Below, one piece after another: positions 18,662-26,299 of a DNA stretch of 64,000 nucleotides. The notes under the pieces were generated by a model that saw only the letters and a program-made list of their open reading frames with translations, had not been told where the DNA came from and searched no databases. The position numbers were made by a program, and so were the translations under genes. The first letter of the stretch is position 1, and every line of letters begins with the position of its first letter. This DNA is from Bacteroidales bacterium (GTDB lineage: Bacteria; Bacteroidota; Bacteroidia; Bacteroidales; VadinHA17), in contig JARGFQ010000013.1 of assembly GCA_029210565.1 (NCBI GenBank), positions 20,148-84,147 of the forward strand, in the 5' to 3' direction.

Positions 18662-20740
18662 GTTTCTGAGGAGAGGTTCGATGTCCGGTTCACGACCGCG
18701 GAAGTTGAGGTACATCAGTTCGGCATCCATGGTGCCCATCGGGGCAAGGACATTATTCCTGAATGACGTTGCAGTGGCATGGTCGAAGATACCCTTCTCC
18801 TTGAAGGCTTCGAATGCATCGTGGTCAAGCACCGCAGCCCAGGTATAGACATAGTAGCCGGCATCGTAACCGTCGATTATATGGAGGAAATAGGTGCTCC
18901 TGTATCTCGGCTCGATCTCGGGTATGAGCCCTATCTTCTGCATGGCTTCCTTCTCAAACTTCTGCACGTCAACCTCTGCCGGTGCCTCCAGTGAATAGTA
19001 AGCCATGTCGAGCAGTGATGCTGCCATGATCTCCACATTGTCAAAGCCGGTGTTGAAGTAGCTGCTGTTCCTGATCTTGTCAATCAGCTCCTGCGGTATC
19101 ACCTCACCCGTCTCATAGTGTTTCGCATACATGCTGAGCACCTCGGGCTGTGTAGCCCAGTGCTGCATGATCTGTGAGGGCAGTTCCACGATATCCCATG
19201 CAACGGTGGTGCTGCCGTAGGTGTTGTCTGAGAAGAGCGCCTGCAGTCCGTGACCGAACTCATGGAAGAGGGTGAGCACGTCATCCATGCTCAGCAGGGC
19301 AGGCTTGCCCTCTGCCGGCGGGGTGAAGTTACCCACGATGGTTACGACGGGAGTTATCTCCTTGCCGTCGATCACCCTGTGATCACGGTATCCGCCGCAC
19401 CATGCACCCTGGCGCTTGCTCTCACGGGGAAAGAAGTCCATAAAGAGCACTCCCACGTGGCTGCCGTCAGCCTCCTTGACCTCGAAAGCCTGGGCATCGG
19501 GGTGCGGCAGCGGAATATCATTTATGCGGGCGAAGGTGATGCCGTACAGTTTGTTGGCCACGGCAAAGGCCCCGTCACGGGCGTTGTCAAGAGTAAAGTA
19601 GGGTCTCAGCTCTGTCTCGTCAAGGTCATATTTTGCCTTGCGCAGCTTCTCGGCATAATACCACCAGTCGTGTGCCTCAAGTTTAAAGTTGCCGCCTTCG
19701 GCATCTATTATCTGCTGCATCTCCTCCCGCTCGCGCGTTGCCACCGGCAGCGCCCGGCCGAGAAGATCGGTGAGCAGGTTGAGAACATTCTCCGGTGTCT
19801 TGGCCATTCTGGTCTCCAGTACCAGGTCGGCATGGGTCTCATAGCCCAGCAGCTTCGCCCTCTCAGCCCTCAGTTTCACCAGGTCTGACAGGATCTTGTT
19901 GTTATCCCTGTCGTTGCCGTTGTTGCCGCGGTTGAGGTAGGCGTCATACAGTTTCTTGCGCAGGTCGCGGTTATCGGCATACTGCAGGAAGGGCAGCATG
20001 CTCGGCTTCTGTGTGGTGAAGACCCACTTGCCCTCCATCTCCTCGGCCTTTGCCATCTCTGCCGCATTGGCAATCACGCTTGCCGGGAGCCCGGCGAGGT
20101 CAGCCTCATTATCGATCACCAGCTTGAAATCGTTGGTCTCTCCCAGAACGTTCTGGCTGAACTGCACCGTCAGCACGGAGATCTCCTGGTTCAGTTTTTT
20201 CAGTGTCTCCTGATCGGCGGAGTCGAGCAGCGCACCGTTGCGTACAAAGCTCTTGTAGAGATTTTCAAGCAGGAAGAGCTCCTCTGCGCTGAGCTGCTCA
20301 GCCTCCCTGTTTTCATAAACTGCCTTGACTTTGGCAAAGAGCCCGGCGTTGAGAAGCATCTCATCGCTGAAGGCCGATATCTTGGGAGCTACCTCCATCT
20401 GGAGCTGCTCCAGCGTGTCGTTGGTGTTGGCGCTGGTCTGGGAGTAGAAGACGTATGCCACCTTGTTGAGAAGCTGTCCTGCCCGGTCAAAGGGAGCTAT
20501 AGTGTTTGCAAAACCGGGCGCCTCCGACGACGATACTATTGCGTCGATCTCGGTCCTGGCAGCCGTTATGCCTGAGTCGATGGCAGGCATGTAATGGTCA
20601 TTCTCTATCAGATCAAAGGGAGGAACGCCGAAGGGTGTCTGCCATTCAGCAAAGAAGGGGTTTCCCTGATCCTTCTGCGCGGTGTCGCATGAGACAGCCG
20701 CGATTGATGCTAACATCATGATAACGATTAGTTTTTTCAC
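18647..20740 (-). CDS. M3 family metallopeptidase lipoprotein (dipeptidyl carboxypeptidase-like)
   Basis: A 697-residue zinc peptidase of the M3 family (Dcp/oligopeptidase A type), which trims short peptides. The start MKKLIVIMMLASIAAVSCD is a lipoprotein signal with the lipid-accepting cysteine at 19, so it probably acts in the periplasm or at the outer membrane. The zinc motif is HEFGH in TLFHEFGHGLQALF, and DMAYYSLE with its upstream glutamates lies where the third ligand region is expected. The HVGVLFMDFFPRESKRQGAW segment is conserved in Dcp proteins. It is a single gene divergent from the T9SS cargo gene at 20951. Its 3' end lies within a small tandem repeat. Confidence 0.93.
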   Translation of the reverse strand: MKKLIVIMMLASIAAVSCDTAQKDQGNPFFAEWQTPFGVPPFDLIENDHYMPAIDSGITAARTEIDAIVSSSEAPGFANTIAPFDRAGQLLNKVAYVFYSQTSANTNDTLEQLQMEVAPKISAFSDEMLLNAGLFAKVKAVYENREAEQLSAEELFLLENLYKSFVRNGALLDSADQETLKKLNQEISVLTVQFSQNVLGETNDFKLVIDNEADLAGLPASVIANAAEMAKAEEMEGKWVFTTQKPSMLPFLQYADNRDLRKKLYDAYLNRGNNGNDRDNNKILSDLVKLRAERAKLLGYETHADLVLETRMAKTPENVLNLLTDLLGRALPVATREREEMQQIIDAEGGNFKLEAHDWWYYAEKLRKAKYDLDETELRPYFTLDNARDGAFAVANKLYGITFARINDIPLPHPDAQAFEVKEADGSHVGVLFMDFFPRESKRQGAWCGGYRDHRVIDGKEITPVVTIVGNFTPPAEGKPALLSMDDVLTLFHEFGHGLQALFSDNTYGSTTVAWDIVELPSQIMQHWATQPEVLSMYAKHYETGEVIPQELIDKIRNSSYFNTGFDNVEIMAASLLDMAYYSLEAPAEVDVQKFEKEAMQKIGLIPEIEPRYRSTYFLHIIDGYDAGYYVYTWAAVLDHDAFEAFKEKGIFDHATATSFRNNVLAPMGTMDAELMYLNFRGREPDIEPLLRNRGLN

Positions 20741-20780
20741 GTTGTTGGATTTAAATTATTAGTGATAAATTTTCTGGGTG

Positions 20781-20788
20781 CAAAGATA
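20781..20788 (-). promoter_or_regulatory. -7 box (TATCTTTG) of the M3 peptidase gene
   Basis: CAAAGATA on the plus strand reads TATCTTTG on the minus strand, 40 nt upstream of the ATG at 20740. It is an exact TAnnTTTG match; the -33 element is unclear. Confidence 0.45.
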
Positions 20789-20950
20789 GATTTTTTATCC
20801 GCATGCTACCTTGATTATCATCATGTCTGCATCTCATTATTCAGTCGCCGGCAGTTCAAAAAGAGGCCTCCGATGCTGATTTTTTTCAATCACAATTCGT
20901 AACTTTAGGCCTTGTCATGCAACAAAAGAACCAAAAAAAAATATCAGCTT

Positions 20951-23887
20951 ATGAAGAATCTCTACTCTATTCTCATTACAGTAGGACTCCTGATTCCCGG
21001 CATATTGTTTGCCGACGGGACAGCCTCAGTAACACTTAGACCAAGCTATGTAGATATTTCAAGTGCCACATCCCAAAGTGCTGTATTGGTAACTTTGAGT
21101 GACTACTCAACAGATGATGTAAGATACAGGCTCTATAGCGGATCAAACCAGTATAACTGTTGGGATGTTGTATCCGGAACCTATATTACATCCAACGCAT
21201 ATGCTTTAGGTCCTCTCCCATTGGGTTCTCCAGCAGCAGGAACTACATTTTGGATTCCTTATGAAAGAGGCTCAAATACATTAACCAACGCATCATATCG
21301 CGACAGATTAGGGCCCACTTATCCCTCAAACAATAATACGGTTGCTCTGCCAGCTGCAACGGAAATTACAACTTCCTTTTCTCTTTCTGGTTCGCTGGTC
21401 GGTAGCTCCGCCATACCCCTTACGGATAAATATGTGATACTTTGTTATAACGGTGCTACTTTGATCTCAGCTTCTTCTTCAGATCTGACAACCGGAGCTT
21501 TTATTGTCCTGTGTCCGGAAAGTGTTCCTGTCGATAAGATAGAGGTCAGAACCCTTTTAAATACGGTAGTAGCTTCATTGACTGGATCTTACACAACTAC
21601 CACAAGCCTTGGCAATATCGATCTTGTCGTTGCATCTGATGAAAATGCCCCAATATTCACTTCGGGATTTCCAAAGGTGGCCAACATCAACACCTCCCAG
21701 GCTGACCTGGAGGTAAGCATGGATGAGGCAGGAAAGGCATACTATGTAGTTGTACCTGACGGTGCCACCGCGCCAACAGTTGCTGAAGTTGTTGCAGGCG
21801 TTGATTATGGCACCGTAACCCTCGTTGCACACGGCACCATCGACGTTACAGCCGGCGGCGCTACATATTCAGCCACCATAATCGGCCTGACCGACAAGAC
21901 GGACTACGACATCTATGTCGTTGCCGAAGATGACGAGGAAACGCCAAACCGTCAGACGGAAACCGCAATGGTAGACCTCTATACCATACGCCCGCCGGAT
22001 GTGCTGCTATACGCCGACTTTGAAACGGCCGGCTCTCTGGCGCCGTTCACGCAGGTGAGTATCACCGGCGACCAGGTATGGGCTCATGAAGTGTACGATA
22101 ACAATGGATTTGCATCGATAAATGGGTACTCGGGCGGAACTAGATATGAAAATGAAGATTGGCTCGTCTCTCCTGCTATTAACCTTAGTGGATCCGAGAT
22201 GAATGCCATGAGTTTCCTGACAGCCATGAGTTTCACTGGTCCTGACCTGAAGGTGGTAATCTCAACTAATTTCAGCGGCACATATACCGCGGGAGACATT
22301 GCTGCCGCAACATGGACAGACATCACCTCGCAATTCTCGTACTCAGCAGGTTCATATGCCTGGGCCTCCTCTGGCGACTTCAGCCTCGATGCCTATGCGG
22401 GAAACATATATGTCGCCTTCGTATACACCTCTTCAGAAACCAGTTCTGCAAAATGGGAGGTCGATGACTTCAAGATCACCGGGTACCTGCCTGCCGGCTC
22501 CGACGCCTCACTCTCCGACCTGATGGTAGAAGGGACCACTATTGATGGATTCGATGCTGCTAAACTGTCCTACGAGATGATAATCGAGGCCTCGGTTACT
22601 GATCCTCCGGCAGTAACATACACAACCACCGACCCCACCGCAACGGCAGTGGTCACCAACGCCACTGACCTGGCAGGCGACGCCGCAGCACGGACCACTA
22701 CGGTGGTCGTTACTGCCGCCGACGGCACAACAACACAGACCTACACTATTCTGTTCAACCCGATCATTGCCGTAGCTGACCTCGCGGCATTGCGCGCGGT
22801 TGACCCGGCAAACTACAGCAGGATATACCAGGTCACCGGCGAGGTGGTGGTGTCAGGGATCAATGACTCACAGAGACACCAAAAATATGTGCAGGATGCC
22901 ACAGCAGGAATAATTATTGATGATGCCGGAGCAATCATCACCACTACCTACAATGTCGGCGACGGCATCACCGGACTTACCGGCTCCCTCTCCGAGTATA
23001 ACAAACTGCTGCAGTTCCTTCCCTACCGTGATCCGGGAACAGCGTCCTCGACTGCAAACACGCTCACACCGCAGGAGGTCACCGTGGCCGACTTCACCGC
23101 CAGCCAGGAGAACTATGAATCCGAGCTGGTGAAGATAATCGGCGTGAAATTTACTGGTGCTGACGGTACGACAGTCTTTCAGGAGAAAAAGAACTATACC
23201 ATCAGCGTCGGAACTGACGAAACAATCCTCCGGACAATCTTCCTGGGAACTGATTTGAATGACAAGGTCATTCCTTACATGGCTGACGTGACCGGCATAG
23301 CCACCGTCTACAATGCTGACGCCCAGCTTGCCCCGAGAAACTACGCTGATCTTGTTGTCTACTCATCAGACGCCACACTCAGCGATCTGAAGGTAAGCGG
23401 CACCACGGTCACCGGATTTGCTGCAGGCACCCTGACCTACAACGTCTCCCTGACAGCAGGAACAACAACGGTTCCGACGGTCACAGCCACGCCGACAGAG
23501 GCCAATGCGACAGTGAATATTACACCTGCCACCTCGCTGAATGGTGATGCTGCCGCACGCACAACCACTGTGGAGATAACCTCTCATGATCAATCCACAG
23601 TCAAGACCTATACAGTAGTATTTACCGTTGCCACAGGAATAGAGGATAATCTCAGCGGCAAGTTCAGGATCTATCCCGTCCCTGCCTATGATGAGATTAC
23701 CGCTGCAGGGCTTGACGGGGCGACACTGATAGAGATCTTTGACGTCACCGGCAACAAGGTGGCTGCCGTCAGGTGTGACGATGAGAGCTCCGTGAAGATA
23801 CCTGTGGCACACCTCTCACGCGGTCTCTACTTCATGAGGGTGACTACACCGGAAGGCTTCGCGATGAAGAGATTCGTAAAGGAATAA
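20951..23887 (+). CDS. T9SS-secreted multidomain protein with DUF5689 and cadherin-like domains
   Basis: A 978-residue secreted protein. The signal peptide (MKNLYSILITVGLLIPGILFADG) follows the ATG at 20951. Domains in order: an N-terminal beta-rich region (to about 235), a fibronectin-like segment (about 240-345), a choice-of-anchor-J-like jelly roll (about 355-510, LLYADFET ... WEVDDFKITG), two cadherin-like beta-sandwich repeats (about 515-600 and 805-890) around a DUF5689 OB-fold-like domain (about 605-805), and a T9SS type A sorting domain (FRIYPVPAYDEI ... LYFMRVTTPEG). It is thus probably exported by T9SS and held at the surface. DUF5689 recurs in the two lipoproteins at 29039 and 30413, linking this gene to that cluster. 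Confidence 0.85.
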   Translation: MKNLYSILITVGLLIPGILFADGTASVTLRPSYVDISSATSQSAVLVTLSDYSTDDVRYRLYSGSNQYNCWDVVSGTYITSNAYALGPLPLGSPAAGTTFWIPYERGSNTLTNASYRDRLGPTYPSNNNTVALPAATEITTSFSLSGSLVGSSAIPLTDKYVILCYNGATLISASSSDLTTGAFIVLCPESVPVDKIEVRTLLNTVVASLTGSYTTTTSLGNIDLVVASDENAPIFTSGFPKVANINTSQADLEVSMDEAGKAYYVVVPDGATAPTVAEVVAGVDYGTVTLVAHGTIDVTAGGATYSATIIGLTDKTDYDIYVVAEDDEETPNRQTETAMVDLYTIRPPDVLLYADFETAGSLAPFTQVSITGDQVWAHEVYDNNGFASINGYSGGTRYENEDWLVSPAINLSGSEMNAMSFLTAMSFTGPDLKVVISTNFSGTYTAGDIAAATWTDITSQFSYSAGSYAWASSGDFSLDAYAGNIYVAFVYTSSETSSAKWEVDDFKITGYLPAGSDASLSDLMVEGTTIDGFDAAKLSYEMIIEASVTDPPAVTYTTTDPTATAVVTNATDLAGDAAARTTTVVVTAADGTTTQTYTILFNPIIAVADLAALRAVDPANYSRIYQVTGEVVVSGINDSQRHQKYVQDATAGIIIDDAGAIITTTYNVGDGITGLTGSLSEYNKLLQFLPYRDPGTASSTANTLTPQEVTVADFTASQENYESELVKIIGVKFTGADGTTVFQEKKNYTISVGTDETILRTIFLGTDLNDKVIPYMADVTGIATVYNADAQLAPRNYADLVVYSSDATLSDLKVSGTTVTGFAAGTLTYNVSLTAGTTTVPTVTATPTEANATVNITPATSLNGDAAARTTTVEITSHDQSTVKTYTVVFTVATGIEDNLSGKFRIYPVPAYDEITAAGLDGATLIEIFDVTGNKVAAVRCDDESSVKIPVAHLSRGLYFMRVTTPEGFAMKRFVKE

Positions 23888-23914
23888 ATTTTTACTAACT
23901 CTCACCTTACCTTA

Positions 23915-23946
23915 AAAAACCGCCCTGGAAATCCGGGGCGGTTTTT
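23915..23946 (+). terminator. rho-independent terminator after the T9SS cargo gene
   Basis: AAAAACCGCCC (23915-23925) pairs with GGGCGGTTTTT (23936-23946), forming an 11-bp stem ending in a T-run 28 bp downstream of the stop codon. The A-run on the other side makes it potentially bidirectional. Confidence 0.85.
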
Positions 23947-23993
23947 ATATCTCCTATTGCCTGTTGCTATTAATTTTATCAACTTTGCAAATC

Positions 23994-24899
23994 ATGTCTC
24001 GTAAATTCCTCCATAAGTTCCTGTGGATTTTAATCCTGGCACTGGCAACAATTGCCATCTCCTGCCGCAGAGTCCCGGATCCGCCGTCGCCTGATGATAC
24101 GAGTCTGTTCGCCTCATGCGTCATCCCCGGCAGCTCCGCCACTCTAGACATCATCACCTTCAACGTTCAGGGGTTTCCCATGGCCGGATACGCCAGCGTA
24201 ACAGCACTGTCGGCCCTGGTCAAGGCCATTGACCCCGACATAGTGGCACTCCAGGAGGTGGCCTCAGAGGCTGACTTCAACCGCCTGGTGAAACTGATGC
24301 CCGGGTGGACCGGCGCCTTCTACCCAATCAACAACGACGACTGGAACCTGGCATACCTTATAAAGATTAGTGAAATGGAGATTATCCCGGGTACGCTGCG
24401 CACACTCTTCGAAGATGACTTCCGGGCTTTCCCCAGGCCTCCTTTTGAGATAATGGTAAGACATAAAGCCTCCGGCAGGGAAGTGCTGCTGATAAACCTG
24501 CACCTGAAATGCTGCGGAGGAGCAGACAATGAAAGCCGCCGCCGTTCAGCCTCACAGCAGCTTAAAGAATACCTGGACGTGCAGAGAGCTGACGATGCCG
24601 TGGTGATGCTCGGCGATTACAACGACGAGATCACATCTGCCAGCGCTGCAGAAAACCCCTTCCTTAACTTCATTGAGGATGCTGATGACTACTCTTTCGC
24701 CGATATGGCCATCGCCACAGGCAGCCAGCTCTGGTGGTCATACCCCTCGTGGCCAAGTCATATTGACCATATACTGGTCACCGATGAACTTTCCGGCAAC
24801 ATAGATACAACAGTGGTGATCAAAGCAAGTCCCTGCTATCCCGATTACGGAGAGGTGCTGTCAGACCACAGACCTGTAGGAGTAAGAATCAATCCGTAA
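23994..24899 (+). CDS. endonuclease/exonuclease/phosphatase family lipoprotein
   Basis: A 301-residue EEP-fold hydrolase that would cleave phosphodiester or phosphomonoester bonds. The N-terminus has a lipobox (LATIAISC), placing it in the envelope. Catalytic motifs are clear: ITFNVQGFP (Asn), IVALQEV (metal-binding Glu), INLHLKCCGG (His), GDYNDEI (Asp/Asn) and LSDHRPVG (C-terminal Asp-His). The ATG at 23994 is chosen because it starts the signal sequence. It lies between a terminator upstream and a convergent second EEP gene, so it is transcribed alone. Substrate could be DNA, RNA, nucleotides or a phospholipid; neighbours favour nucleic acid. Confidence 0.88.
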   Translation: MSRKFLHKFLWILILALATIAISCRRVPDPPSPDDTSLFASCVIPGSSATLDIITFNVQGFPMAGYASVTALSALVKAIDPDIVALQEVASEADFNRLVKLMPGWTGAFYPINNDDWNLAYLIKISEMEIIPGTLRTLFEDDFRAFPRPPFEIMVRHKASGREVLLINLHLKCCGGADNESRRRSASQQLKEYLDVQRADDAVVMLGDYNDEITSASAAENPFLNFIEDADDYSFADMAIATGSQLWWSYPSWPSHIDHILVTDELSGNIDTTVVIKASPCYPDYGEVLSDHRPVGVRINP

Positions 24900-24960
24900 T
24901 TCATTACTGATAAAACAAACGGCGGGGATATCCCATGCCGGCAGATGCTTAACTCTCCGG

Positions 24961-26013
24961 TTAATTGATGGGAGAACTGCTTTTCACGATGATGACATAG
25001 ACCGGGAAGTGATCGCTGTACCCTCCCTGCCAGACCGTCCCGACGAATGAGCGTAGCGGATAACCCTTGTACTGACCGTCCTTCTGCACAAGGAATGAGG
25101 AGTTGAATACCCGGGCATGAAGGAACCTGTAAGAGGAGTAATCGCTGCCAAGCAGTGACGGTGTAATGACGATCTGGTCAAACAGGTTCACCCCGTCACG
25201 ATAATAGAGTGATCCTATCCCCTTTCTGAAGAGAGGAAACATGGTATTGAACAACTCTCCCTCCTTAAGCCTGTCAGGCTTCCCTGATGCCCTGAGGTGA
25301 TTCCTCATACTCTCGTCAACAGGATCATCGTTGAAGTCGCCCATTACAAACACTTTTGCATCCCCGTCAATAGCCAGGAGGCTGTCAACTATGCGCCGTG
25401 AGAGCTCCGCTGCGGCAATGCGCCGGGGACGGCTGGTCAGCTCGCCGCCCGATCGTGAAGGCCAGTGGCCTACGATAAAATGCATAGGCTCACCGTCAAA
25501 TATCCCGGAGACAACCAGCTGATCACGGGTGTAAACCGGCTCTCCCTCATCGTTGGTAAGATCAAGCGACGGACTAGCCGAGGCTGTTACCATGAAAAAA
25601 CGGGGACGGTACATCAGTGCGACATCCACTCCCCTGCGATCAGGAGAATCATAATGCACTATCTGGTAGTTGGACTCCTTCAGCAACGGATGTGCAGCAA
25701 GGTCTTCAAGCACAGAACGGTTCTCTATCTCGGAGACACCCAGTACAGCAGGCCCCCCGCTCCAGCCGTCATCCTCGCCTATCTTTGAGATGACAAGCGC
25801 CATATTGTCAAGCTTCTCCAGATACCTGGTTCCGGTCCATTTATTGGGCCCCTCCGGGGTGAACTCCTCGTCCAGTACACCCTGAGTATCTATTGTGTCA
25901 AACAGGTTCTCAAGATTGTAGAAGGCTATGAGTCCCGCCCTTACCTGCTGCTGTGCTCCGGCAACAGAAAAACATGCTGATAACAATATAATAATGAATA
26001 TCCTTACCTTCAT
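24961..26013 (-). CDS. endonuclease/exonuclease/phosphatase family exported protein
   Basis: A second EEP-fold enzyme, 350 residues, with a cleavable signal peptide (ending SVAGAQQQ). It begins IAFYNLENLFDT, the signature of a common Bacteroidota EEP subgroup, and has VLGVSEIENRSVL (metal-binding Glu), FIVGHWPSRSGG (His), VMGDFNDDP (Asp/Asn) and YSDHFPVYV (Asp-His). It is a predicted periplasmic or extracellular phosphodiesterase. It is convergent with the lipoprotein EEP at 23994 and divergent from the TonB receptor at 26300, so the receptor and this enzyme may share a 286-bp regulatory region. Confidence 0.88.
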   Translation of the reverse strand: MKVRIFIIILLSACFSVAGAQQQVRAGLIAFYNLENLFDTIDTQGVLDEEFTPEGPNKWTGTRYLEKLDNMALVISKIGEDDGWSGGPAVLGVSEIENRSVLEDLAAHPLLKESNYQIVHYDSPDRRGVDVALMYRPRFFMVTASASPSLDLTNDEGEPVYTRDQLVVSGIFDGEPMHFIVGHWPSRSGGELTSRPRRIAAAELSRRIVDSLLAIDGDAKVFVMGDFNDDPVDESMRNHLRASGKPDRLKEGELFNTMFPLFRKGIGSLYYRDGVNLFDQIVITPSLLGSDYSSYRFLHARVFNSSFLVQKDGQYKGYPLRSFVGTVWQGGYSDHFPVYVIIVKSSSPIN

Positions 26014-26299
26014 TTCTGAATACTTTAAAAACCAAATTTAACATTTTTACCCTCTTTGCCTCCTTTTCCTTCCAGTTTCCTCTCCGCTTTTGGACATGCG
26101 ACTTTCCTGTCCTCCGACTCTGTCAGACGCAGTCCGAGGCCTTCTTAGACATCCGTAGTTTTAACGTAGGATGTGGCGGAGGAGGGAGACCTTCTACTAT
26201 AACGACTTTACAGACTTTGGACTTTATGGACTTTCGACTCTTGCCTTTTGTCATCTCTTCAAAAAGCTTTATCTTTCAGCTCTTTCTTTCTTACTACAC
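26014..26299. other. regulatory gap with short GACTTT-type repeats between EEP and TonB receptor genes
   Basis: This 286-bp non-coding stretch separates two divergent genes. At about 26203-26242 it carries a string of near-repeats of GACTTT (GACTTTAC, GACTTTGG, ACTTTATGG, ACTTTCGAC), and at 26109-26140 a purine/pyrimidine-skewed segment around CCTCCGACTCTG. An open frame runs through it into the TonB receptor gene, but its translation is low-complexity and not protein-like. No clear -7 box was found. Confidence 0.45.

Noticed and set aside
26171..26299. N-terminal extension of the TonB receptor frame
   Set aside because: The extension translates repeat-like non-coding DNA; the ATG at 26300 starts a clear signal peptide.
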